Source: an uncultured Fodinibius sp. (GTDB lineage Bacteria; Bacteroidota; Rhodothermia; Balneolales; Balneolaceae). Taken from it: a stretch of 64,000 nucleotides of DNA. Where the stretch lies: positions 310,001 to 374,000 of the forward strand of contig CAJXMJ010000001.1 of the NCBI GenBank assembly GCA_913056455.1. The letters are read 5' to 3'. Below, piece after piece: positions 54,091 to 61,631 of this stretch (its first letter is position 1; each line of letters opens with the position of its first letter). The notes below the pieces were generated by a model. It was not told the DNA's origin and ran no database searches. It saw only the letters and a program-made list of their open reading frames with translations. The translations under genes and the position numbers were made by a program.

Positions 54091-55224
54091 ATGAAATCAA
54101 TAAAACTTACTTTTACTCTTATAATAGGATTGTTACTAACGGGGATCACGACCCTGAGCTATGCTCAAACTGATGAATATGAGATGGATGGTATGACTTT
54201 CGGCATGCCTGAAGCTGAAGTATTTACCGAAGATTATGATGGGCCTCCCGTCGTAGGAGACCACTTGAGTATGCTTCCAAATCTTGAGCCGCTTAATTAT
54301 GAGGGCAACAAGACACACGAAGTTCGCATCGACATTGTTGCCCAGGAAATCGAAGTGGCTGATGGCGTAAAATATGAGGCTTGGACATTCGGTGGAACCG
54401 TACCTGGTCCCGTACTGCACGTCAGAGAGGGTGACCGTATTACCTTTACCATGAAGAATCGTTCTGATGAGCCGGTAACCATTACGGAGCCGACTAAAGA
54501 AGGTTCACCTTTTATGCAGCAGGTGGCCCAGAATAATTTCATGAAAGCTGAAGAAGCTACCATGCCTATGCCGCACTCCATGGATTTCCATGCCGGAACG
54601 GTAGCCAAGGATGATAAGTGGAGAACTATTGCTCCGGGCCAATCCATCAAGTTTGATTGGGTTGCCAACTATGCCGGTTCCTATATCTATCACTGCGGTA
54701 CGCCAAGTGTACTTATGCACACGGCCATGGGACAGCACGGAGTAGTTGTTGTTTCTCCAAAGGACGGATATGATACCGGATACGAAGTGGACAAGGAATA
54801 TGTAATTGTACAATCTGAGTACTACCTGAAAAAAGGTCCTGGTGATCTGTACCAATACGACTATGAAGGTGCTCAAAACCGAAATCCTTCTCACGTTGTA
54901 TTCAACGGACACCAGACAATCTTGCACGACCAGCCGCTGAAAGCCAATGCCGGAGACCGTATTCGACTCCATGTATCCAATAACGGTCCGAGCGGAACGT
55001 CAAGCTTCCACGTTATCGGTGGTATTTTTGATCGTGTTTGGTTAGAAGGACATCCCTTTAATGAAATGCGCGGTATGCAGACAGTACTGTTAGGTGCCTC
55101 AAGTTCAGCGACTATAGATATGATTGTTCCTGAAGAAGGAAAGTATATCCTGATTGATCACGAATTCGCTGATGCAGAAAAAGGCGCCACAGGTACCTTG
55201 AAAGCCGGCCCACGAGAGAAGTAA
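54091..55224 (+). CDS. nirK: Copper-containing nitrite reductase
   Basis: The 377-residue protein has a Sec signal peptide (about 1-25, SYAQ). It has two cupredoxin domains. Type 1 copper ligands are His162, Cys202 and His210. Type 2 ligands are His167, His201 and His357, with catalytic Asp165 in HSMDFHAGT and His307 in SFHVIGG. The usual axial Met of the type 1 site, five residues after the second His, is Gln215 here (HTAMGQHG), with a Met two residues earlier. It reduces nitrite to NO in the periplasm. nirV, sco and two cupredoxins follow. The promoter carries an NsrR-like palindrome. Confidence 0.96.
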   Translation: MKSIKLTFTLIIGLLLTGITTLSYAQTDEYEMDGMTFGMPEAEVFTEDYDGPPVVGDHLSMLPNLEPLNYEGNKTHEVRIDIVAQEIEVADGVKYEAWTFGGTVPGPVLHVREGDRITFTMKNRSDEPVTITEPTKEGSPFMQQVAQNNFMKAEEATMPMPHSMDFHAGTVAKDDKWRTIAPGQSIKFDWVANYAGSYIYHCGTPSVLMHTAMGQHGVVVVSPKDGYDTGYEVDKEYVIVQSEYYLKKGPGDLYQYDYEGAQNRNPSHVVFNGHQTILHDQPLKANAGDRIRLHVSNNGPSGTSSFHVIGGIFDRVWLEGHPFNEMRGMQTVLLGASSSATIDMIVPEEGKYILIDHEFADAEKGATGTLKAGPREK

Positions 55225-55262
55225 CAAATAGCATCAAATCATAATTAGATAGTAATATTGAA

Positions 55263-56057
55263 ATGAAATTCCTGACGAACATAGCACCTGTTAAAATCAC
55301 GCTGGCTGTACTTGCAGTGCTGATGCTAAGCCTACCTGACATGGTGGGGGCGCAGGTGCTGGTTCCGTCGGGATCATTTCATACCGTAATGCCCGAAGTA
55401 AAGGGGGAACCTGTTGCAGTTGATTCTTTTTATATGGATATGACAGCTGTAACGAATAAAGAGTACAGTGAATTTTTACAAGATCATGAGGATTGGAAGC
55501 CCGGAAATGTACCGAGCATTTTTGCCTATAAAGGCTATTTGAAAAGCTGGGAGAATACCAATTCTGATGAAGTTGTAAATCCTAATCAACCGGTAACAAG
55601 TGTTTCATGGTATGCCGCCAATGCGTATTGCCAATCGGTAGGTGGGCGCTTGCCTACCCTCAATGAATGGGAATACTCGGCACAGCTTATGGATTTTGAT
55701 TCATCTGTTGATGCACAGGAATTTGCCAGCAGGTTAATGAGTTGGTACTCAACATTTGATAGCGAAAATATCGGGAACGTAGGTTCGAGCGAAATTGAAA
55801 ACCGACATGGTGTTAAAGACCAATTTGGATTGATTATGGAGTGGGTTCAAGATTTTAAGCCCGTCATTGCCAATGACCTTTCGCTGGATTGTGGTACGGT
55901 TGGTCGCATGCAAAAACTGGGGAATGCCTATAGTTATGCGGCCTCTATCCGTTATATCACGCGCATGAGCTTTAGTCCCAAAAGTACAAACAGCACGGTA
56001 GGATTTCGCTGTGCTTACGATGTGGCAACAATTGAAGAAAAAGAAGCAAATTTGTAA
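55263..56057 (+). CDS. nirV: NirV, formylglycine-generating-enzyme-like protein
   Basis: The 264-residue protein has a signal peptide (about 1-30). A SUMF1/FGE-type domain follows: FYMDMTAVTNKEYSEFL, PVTSVSWYAANAYCQSVGGRLPTLNEWEYSA, and GFRCAYD at the end. This is the usual companion of nirK, named nirV; its role in nitrite reductase maturation is not settled. It lies 38 bp after nirK and 1 bp before the SCO gene. Confidence 0.9.
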   Translation: MKFLTNIAPVKITLAVLAVLMLSLPDMVGAQVLVPSGSFHTVMPEVKGEPVAVDSFYMDMTAVTNKEYSEFLQDHEDWKPGNVPSIFAYKGYLKSWENTNSDEVVNPNQPVTSVSWYAANAYCQSVGGRLPTLNEWEYSAQLMDFDSSVDAQEFASRLMSWYSTFDSENIGNVGSSEIENRHGVKDQFGLIMEWVQDFKPVIANDLSLDCGTVGRMQKLGNAYSYAASIRYITRMSFSPKSTNSTVGFRCAYDVATIEEKEANL

Positions 56058-56671
56058 TGAAAAATTTATTGCTCATCATATTATTGTTATTTACAGCTAC
56101 GAACTTAGTTGCTCAGCATAATCACAATCACAGTGCTGACAACACGCTTAATGCTAAAGAGATCGATTCAGAACATTCGGTTTATCATTTGGATGCCGAT
56201 TGGACGGATCATCGTGGTGATGTGGTAAGGCTTGATGATTTTAAAGGGAAGCCGGTTATTGTAGTGATGTTCTACGGAAATTGCACTGACGTTTGTCCCA
56301 TATTGATACAGGATACCTGGCGACTATATAGCAGCGTGGATGAATCTGTCCGAGAGCATGTCAACGTGTTGGCCGTTAGTTTTGATACAGAAAACGATAC
56401 GCCCGAGGTCTTAAACAAATATGCAAAGTACGAGCAGTTGGATATTCCCGGTTGGCACTTTATGACGGCCGATGACGCTGACATACGCACGTTGGCTATG
56501 ATGTTGGGCGTGCAGTATTCAAAGAAAAGCGACGGACATTTTGCACACTCTAATTTAGTAACAGTATTGGATGAGAAAGGCAGAATTGCCCAGAGGGTAG
56601 AGGGATTGAATCAGCCCATGAATGAAGCTAAGGCAACAATTGAGTCAATAATGGATAGGCTGAACAAATGA
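56057..56671 (+). CDS. SCO1/SenC copper chaperone
   Basis: The 204-residue protein has a signal peptide (about 1-20) followed by a His-rich stretch (HNHNHS). The copper motif CTDVCP (Cys76, Cys80) and the matching histidine in DGHFAHSN complete the SCO site. It supplies copper or reduces disulfides in CuA or type 1 proteins, here probably nirK or the nearby cupredoxins. The start overlaps nirV by 1 bp and the end overlaps the next gene by 4 bp. Confidence 0.93.
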   Translation: MKNLLLIILLLFTATNLVAQHNHNHSADNTLNAKEIDSEHSVYHLDADWTDHRGDVVRLDDFKGKPVIVVMFYGNCTDVCPILIQDTWRLYSSVDESVREHVNVLAVSFDTENDTPEVLNKYAKYEQLDIPGWHFMTADDADIRTLAMMLGVQYSKKSDGHFAHSNLVTVLDEKGRIAQRVEGLNQPMNEAKATIESIMDRLNK

Positions 56672-57156
56672 TGAAATTTTCAGTACTAACACTGTTAATC
56701 AGTCTTTTGTTACTCACTGGTTGGAACTCTGCCGCTGCTTCTGATTTTTTCGAGGAAGATACGGTGACAGTAGAAGTTAAAGGCACAAATGCTGATGCGC
56801 GATTCGATCCGGTGGTAGTGTCGGTTAATCCGGGCGATGTGATACAGTTTATCGTACGCGAGGGATTTCATACGGTAACGGCGTACCATCCCGCAAACCG
56901 GCGACCAAAGCGAATCCCGGATACAGCAAAGCCCTTTGATTCAGGGTTGATGGAACAGGGCGATCAGTGGTTTTTGAACATAACAGAAGAAGGCATGTAC
57001 GATTATTTTTGCCTTCCCCACGAAAAACTTGGTCATGTGGGACGAATAATAGCAGGCTCTTTTGATGCTGCGGACGACTATCCCGAAGAAGGAATACCCA
57101 ACGTAGCTTTACAAAAATTAAGCACTAAAACAGAACAGTTTTTAAACAATAAATAA
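56668..57156 (+). CDS. Plastocyanin/pseudoazurin-like protein with His-type fourth ligand
   Basis: The 162-residue protein has a signal peptide (about 1-25). The blue-copper domain has His68 (EGFHTV), Cys115 and His118 (YDYFCLPHEKL). At the axial position, His123 (LGHVGRI) replaces the usual Met. A C-terminal extension of about 30 residues follows the domain. It is likely an electron carrier or copper shuttle in the nirK unit. The ligand change could shift the redox potential or make it a copper-storage rather than electron-transfer protein. It overlaps the SCO gene by 4 bp. Confidence 0.82.
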   Translation: MMKFSVLTLLISLLLLTGWNSAAASDFFEEDTVTVEVKGTNADARFDPVVVSVNPGDVIQFIVREGFHTVTAYHPANRRPKRIPDTAKPFDSGLMEQGDQWFLNITEEGMYDYFCLPHEKLGHVGRIIAGSFDAADDYPEEGIPNVALQKLSTKTEQFLNNK

Positions 57157-57187
57157 CATACCAATAAACAAAAAGAGGTTACTTACT

Positions 57188-57643
57188 ATGAAATCACTTA
57201 CAAAAATAACGCTTATATTTGCACTCATCTTTACGGGATTTGTGTCGAAAACAATGGCGCAGCGAACCATTGAAATGGTTGGCATGGATAATATGAAGTT
57301 TGACGTAACAACCATTGAGGCTTCGCCCGGTGAAGAAATTACTATTAAGCTTACGACTAAAAGTCAGATTCCAAAACAGGCTATGGCCCACAATGTAGTG
57401 GTTGTAGACAAAGACGCTAATGTGGATGAGGTTGCCAATGCTTCTGCCCGAGCCCGGGATAATGATTATATTGCTCCTGAATATGATGAGGAAATCATTG
57501 CAGCCACAGGTCTTGCCGGTGGGGGCGAAACCGTAGAAGTAACCTTTACCGTGCCCGAAGAAACGGGAGACTACGAGTATATCTGTACGTTTCCGGGACA
57601 CTATCCAGCAGGTATGAAAGGTGTATTGCAAGTTCGAGAATAA
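57188..57643 (+). CDS. Azurin
   Basis: The 151-residue protein has a signal peptide (about 1-24, TMAQ). The complete azurin site is present: His68 in AMAHN, Cys133 and His138 in CTFPGHY, and Met143 in AGMKG. It is the likely soluble electron donor to NirK, as azurins are in other denitrifiers. It closes the nirK operon, followed by a terminator. A lipoprotein paralogue sits at 45149, with the shared ARARDNDYI and EETGDYEYIC segments. Confidence 0.95.
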   Translation: MKSLTKITLIFALIFTGFVSKTMAQRTIEMVGMDNMKFDVTTIEASPGEEITIKLTTKSQIPKQAMAHNVVVVDKDANVDEVANASARARDNDYIAPEYDEEIIAATGLAGGGETVEVTFTVPEETGDYEYICTFPGHYPAGMKGVLQVRE

Positions 57644-57670
57644 CTTTTAGCTAAAAGCATTAATAATTCA

Positions 57671-57700
57671 AGGGCATCCATTTGGTTGGATGCCCTTTTT
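57671..57700 (+). terminator. Rho-independent terminator after the nirK operon
   Basis: GGGCATCCA pairs with TGGATGCCC across a short loop and is followed by five T residues. Confidence 0.92.
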
Positions 57701-57778
57701 AATTGGAATCATGTAACAGTAACTACATCAATATTCTGTTGTTGATAAGCTGAAATAAATAATTCCCCAAATCAGTGT

Positions 57779-57820
57779 TCGAAGTGACATAGCTTTTACA
57801 CTATCGAAAGCCACTTCGAA
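57779..57820. repeat. Long nested inverted repeat
   Basis: TTCGAAGTG and CACTTCGAA enclose an inner GCTTT / AAAGC pair, giving a 14-bp stem with a 5-bp bulge. It lies just past the stop of the minus-strand small membrane protein. There is no T-run, so it may stabilise that mRNA or be a protein-binding site. Confidence 0.5.
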
Positions 57821-57826
57821 GTTTGT

Positions 57827-58111
57827 CTAGTAAAGCAGGGTGATGATTATCAACACCACTAAATTAAATAGAAAGATAAATTTGGATGCTTGTAATGCTT
57901 TGTGATGTTGTTGCCAGATTAATATACCTGTGGCTGTGTAGAAAAATCCTATCATGGTGTTATATATCAACAAGGGTACAAAGATAATATACCCGGGGTC
58001 GAAAAAGCCGAAAAGTGTCATTCCACCCACCAAAATTGTTACCAATCCAAAAACGAAGGCAATGACTGCAGCTGCTGTTTGAATATATGGGCTTAACCTT
58101 TTGCTGTCCAT
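57827..58111 (-). CDS. Small membrane protein, unknown function
   Basis: The 94-residue protein has three helices (about 12-35, 40-65, 76-94). Short loops contain IWQQHHKALQ, with two adjacent histidines. It has no recognised family. It lies downstream of the copper TonB receptor gene on the same strand (72-bp gap), so it could be part of the same copper-uptake unit. The length and hydrophobic pattern support a real gene. Confidence 0.55.
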   Translation of the reverse strand: MDSKRLSPYIQTAAAVIAFVFGLVTILVGGMTLFGFFDPGYIIFVPLLIYNTMIGFFYTATGILIWQQHHKALQASKFIFLFNLVVLIIITLLY

Positions 58112-58183
58112 AACACTAAATGTAATGATTAAACAAGAAAGGGAGATACCTACAAAGTATCCCCCTATAGAGATTATTGATTG

Positions 58184-60463
58184 TTATAATGATGACAATG
58201 TGCCGTTCCATTTAAGTTCCACAAACAGGCTTCGTCCGGGATCATTAAGTGGCAAGGTTGAGCCTTGCAGACTTCTGTTTAGATGTTCGTGATAGGTCAC
58301 GTCAAAGAGATTATTAACGCCCGCCGAAAGCTGAATGCCGCGCCCCAGTTGAGAACTTACCTTGAAATGGGTAAGCAGATATCCGTCTGTTGGCTGCTCA
58401 TCAAATGATTCGGCCACACGTCTTTGCTCCGCTACTCCGCGCAGATGTAGTTGAGGAATGAGCTTACCGCTTAGGAAGCTGTAGTCCAGTTTAAGATTTG
58501 CTTCATATGCTGGTATCTGTGGCAGGTCTTCATCCGCTGTTATATTTCGGCCGATGGTGTAAGCGGTGGAGAGGTTATATCCCAACTTGTTGCGACCGTT
58601 ATTCTGGAAGGTCAGCTCAAAACCATATAGGGCTGCTTCATCCACATTCACAAACTGTTTGACGCCGGGTGCTCCCATTTGTTTTGGGTTTAAATCAGGA
58701 CGAACAGTTGCGCTGATATAGTCGGTGACATAGCTGTAAAACAGTGATCCCTCTATACTAATTACTTCATTGGTATAGTTGAGCATTGCATCCACCTGGT
58801 GATTGGCCTCGGAGTTCAGTTGCGGATTACCGACGTATTCATAAGGATCCATTCCGATAGCGAGGTAGTTTACAAAGAGCTCATCCATGCCCGGGTAGCG
58901 CTCCGAACGTCCCACCCAGAATCCGGTGGTCCAGTTGGAACGTAGATCTTTGGTAAAGCCGGCGCTAGCACTCCATCCGAGATGATCTTGGTCAAGCTGA
59001 CCAAGCGTTTGTGCAAAATAGGCATCGGGATTGCTTGCATTGGAATAGTAGTAGTCAAATCGGGAAGAGAGCACGACATTCCAAGCACTGATGTTTGGCT
59101 GGTATTCCACCACGCCGCCAAAGCGATTTCGTTTGCCGCCCTGCCAGACGTTATCAGTGACAGTTTGTCCGGCCATGGGACCCATACTGAAATCGCGTGT
59201 ACGAAAGCCTTCCATATTGCGTAGCGTTGCATCGGTACCGAGCGTCCAGTTACCGGATGCTGTTGGAAGCACATAGGAGAGATCATAGCCGTAGGTTTCG
59301 GTAGACAGATCGGTCACAGCTTCTACCATATTTGACATTTGTCGATCGAGATTGTCCATCACGTGTGCTACGTACGAACCAAAAAACGAGCTTTCAAAAC
59401 GTCCGTTGCCCAGATTGGTGTTCGTATATGTGAGCGTCGCATTGGTAATGTTATCCTCACGCATATCCATCATCAGCGCCGGATATTGGACATCACGTGC
59501 AAAATTCTGGCTCAGCTTGGCTTTGATAGAATTTGCGTCGTTAATCTGAACGGATGTTTCAACCGTATATTCGGCATTAGACATCCCGGCGTTGACGCTG
59601 TTTCCGGATCCGTCCTCATAATTTTCTGTGGATGCAAAAGCTCCGTAGAGGTTGGTCGTCCAACGACCGCCTTCTTTTTTGATGCCGCCGGCATAACGCT
59701 GGCGGTCGATGTTGCTTTCATATCCTACGGTGAAATAGCTTGAAAGAACGGGGTCGCTGTAGTAATCCGGCTGCTGAGACTTGAAGTTGATGATCCCGCC
59801 AAAGGAAGGACCGTGTTTGAGGGCATAGGGTCCTTTTAATATTTCAACCTCTTCGATATGCTCCATCTGAACATGTGAGGTGGGTGGGTCCATACGGTTG
59901 GGACAAGCACCTTGCGATTGCAGTACGCCGTCCATCTCAACCATCAACTGGTTTTTCTTAAAGCCGCGCAAAACCGGGTCAACGCCGAACCCGCCGCCCT
60001 TACGTATACCCGAAATGTTGGGTGAATCTTTGAGGAATTGACCCGCATCGTGTGAGAGGTTGACGGTCGAAATCGCATCCATAAACTGGTCGGGCTGGTG
60101 CGATGATTTTCTTGCAAGTACAGTGACCGGGCTCATGGCCTCCGTTGACTTTCGCAAATAGATTGTTCTTATCTCATCAGTAATATCACTTGTGGTGAGT
60201 TGAACAGTTTTACTTTTATAGCCTATATACGTAATGCGAATCGTGAATTTATTGGCATCAGCGGTGAAGCTGAATGTACCGTTAGCATCTGTGATAGTAG
60301 TAAGATCACCTTCTGACCAATGTATGTGTGCTCCCGCCAGCGGTTTATGATTTGATTGATCTATGATTTTACCGGAGATAGTTTGCTGGGCCCAGGCAGC
60401 ATTCGACAGGGCAAAAAGGAATAATAGTCCTATTATTAGAGAAAATAGTTTTTGTAAACGCAT
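58184..60463 (-). CDS. TonB-dependent copper receptor, OprC/NosA-like
   Basis: The 759-residue protein has a signal peptide (1-26). A carboxypeptidase-like domain (about 27-105) and a plug domain (about 110-230) with GACPNRMDPPTSH come before the beta barrel. Cys187-x3-Met191 and His367-x-Met369 reproduce the CxxxM/HxM copper site of OprC, with the same 180-residue spacing. OprC and NosA import copper across the outer membrane, and NosA was found through its need in N2O reductase assembly. It therefore likely supplies copper for NirK and NosZ. The small Cys-rich gene upstream carries the NsrR-like operator and may drive both. Confidence 0.9.
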   Translation of the reverse strand: MRLQKLFSLIIGLLFLFALSNAAWAQQTISGKIIDQSNHKPLAGAHIHWSEGDLTTITDANGTFSFTADANKFTIRITYIGYKSKTVQLTTSDITDEIRTIYLRKSTEAMSPVTVLARKSSHQPDQFMDAISTVNLSHDAGQFLKDSPNISGIRKGGGFGVDPVLRGFKKNQLMVEMDGVLQSQGACPNRMDPPTSHVQMEHIEEVEILKGPYALKHGPSFGGIINFKSQQPDYYSDPVLSSYFTVGYESNIDRQRYAGGIKKEGGRWTTNLYGAFASTENYEDGSGNSVNAGMSNAEYTVETSVQINDANSIKAKLSQNFARDVQYPALMMDMREDNITNATLTYTNTNLGNGRFESSFFGSYVAHVMDNLDRQMSNMVEAVTDLSTETYGYDLSYVLPTASGNWTLGTDATLRNMEGFRTRDFSMGPMAGQTVTDNVWQGGKRNRFGGVVEYQPNISAWNVVLSSRFDYYYSNASNPDAYFAQTLGQLDQDHLGWSASAGFTKDLRSNWTTGFWVGRSERYPGMDELFVNYLAIGMDPYEYVGNPQLNSEANHQVDAMLNYTNEVISIEGSLFYSYVTDYISATVRPDLNPKQMGAPGVKQFVNVDEAALYGFELTFQNNGRNKLGYNLSTAYTIGRNITADEDLPQIPAYEANLKLDYSFLSGKLIPQLHLRGVAEQRRVAESFDEQPTDGYLLTHFKVSSQLGRGIQLSAGVNNLFDVTYHEHLNRSLQGSTLPLNDPGRSLFVELKWNGTLSSL

Positions 60464-60574
60464 AGTTCTGATATGATTTCAGTTATCCACACCAAAAATC
60501 AGGTAGCACTATATAATACTATTGCTGTGTTTTGACGCAGATTGGTTGTTAAATTTGATAAAGAGATCAGGATA

Positions 60575-61000
60575 CTATGCGAGAAGGCGGGGCGGATGAA
60601 AAATATCATCCGTAAAAATAAACAAAGTGTGCTGTTGTAAGCTTATTAAGAATGTTGTTGGAGAAAAGGTAATACCGTCAAAAGCCGAAACCAGTGGAGC
60701 TTTGATTTGAAATGGGGCATTTATGCCGACAGGTTCATTTCCTTGATGATCACAGCCACAAAGCTTTGTACTGTTAGTATCGTTATTTGACGCATTGTGA
60801 TTGCAACTGCAGGCTTTTTCTCTGTCGACTTCACAGGAAGAGTCACAATCTCCATCCATACTCATACTACAAGCCATGACTTCTCCGTCGTGATGAGCGT
60901 TCATTTGCTGCATTACGATTGGAGACAGACCTTGTAATACTGATGCTCCCAGGAAAATGAAGAGCACCACAGACGATATGTGTTTTAGCTTATTGATCAA
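60575..61000 (-). CDS. Small secreted Cys/His/Met-rich protein
   Basis: The 141-residue protein has a TTG start and a signal peptide or anchor (about 8-25). A metal-binding-looking centre holds seven cysteines (residues 44, 52, 56, 64, 66, 81, 83), with MACSMSM, CSCNH and CGCDH and neighbouring histidines and methionines. The C-terminal half is plain and ends DDIFHPPRLLA. The ending resembles small proteins that precede copper receptors (DUF2946-like), but I cannot name a family. It lies 111 bp upstream of the OprC/NosA-like receptor. An NsrR-like palindrome is centred 22 bp before its start. Copper binding or sensing at the cell envelope is inferred. Confidence 0.65.
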   Translation of the reverse strand: MINKLKHISSVVLFIFLGASVLQGLSPIVMQQMNAHHDGEVMACSMSMDGDCDSSCEVDREKACSCNHNASNNDTNSTKLCGCDHQGNEPVGINAPFQIKAPLVSAFDGITFSPTTFLISLQQHTLFIFTDDIFHPPRLLA

Positions 61001-61011
61001 ACAATGCTCTT

Positions 61012-61031
61012 AAAAGAGTAAATTGTCTTAA
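61012..61031. promoter_or_regulatory. NsrR-like palindrome upstream of the copper-uptake genes
   Basis: AAGA (61014-61017), 8 bp, TCTT (61026-61029) followed by AA. It is centred 22 bp upstream of the minus-strand Cys-rich gene. This is the most deviant of the six in its inner bases. Confidence 0.6.
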
Positions 61032-61105
61032 ATATATGAATTTGATCCAATAATAGAAAGTTTAATAACAGTTTGCTCAATTCATGGCCAGATGATTTGC
61101 TTTGG

Positions 61106-61612
61106 CTAAGCATAATAAATTAGTGGTGGTTGTTGGGTTGAGCCTTCATCATGATGCAGGTGTATAACACTGCTGGTTTGATTTTTCGGATGAAATATTT
61201 TGCCTCCCTGGTAAGCGGTGTACAGGAGTGCTCCCAGTGAGATCAATGCCGAGATGGCAAGAATTCCAAAGAGGGTGTTTTGCCAGCGAATATTGTAGGA
61301 GAGGGCAAAAAATCCCACGGCACTTATTACACCAGTTAGAATAATGAACCAGAAGGCAATTTCAGCAGCTTCTTCATGATCGTGAATCACATCATGAGAA
61401 GCCACATTTAGCTCTTCAACAATATCTTCGGCGGCTTCGCCGGTTTCCATGGCTACATAGCTGCTCACAGCCCCGAGCAGAAAAAAGACCAGAGCAATTT
61501 GCAGTATAGCCGTATTCTTTTTAATCAATCCCCATAGTAAAATCAGCAGGCCAAAACCAACGCTGAAAATAGGAACATGATTGACGATAAGGTGTAGATA
61601 ATCAGCTTCCAT
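61106..61612 (-). CDS. DUF2231-like membrane protein
   Basis: The 168-residue protein has four helices. The N-terminus HLIVNHVPIFSVGFGLLILLWG and the late QGGKIFHP fit the DUF2231 layout (histidine near both ends of the bundle). A long acidic and His-containing loop (about 55-85, DVIHDHEEAAEIA) and a His-rich tail (HLHHDEG) suggest metal or haem binding. It lies 19 bp downstream of the efflux-pump gene on the same strand, so it is co-transcribed with it. Confidence 0.75.
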   Translation of the reverse strand: MEADYLHLIVNHVPIFSVGFGLLILLWGLIKKNTAILQIALVFFLLGAVSSYVAMETGEAAEDIVEELNVASHDVIHDHEEAAEIAFWFIILTGVISAVGFFALSYNIRWQNTLFGILAISALISLGALLYTAYQGGKIFHPKNQTSSVIHLHHDEGSTQQPPLIYYA

Positions 61613-61631
61613 GAGAACTCCGTTTTTTAGA

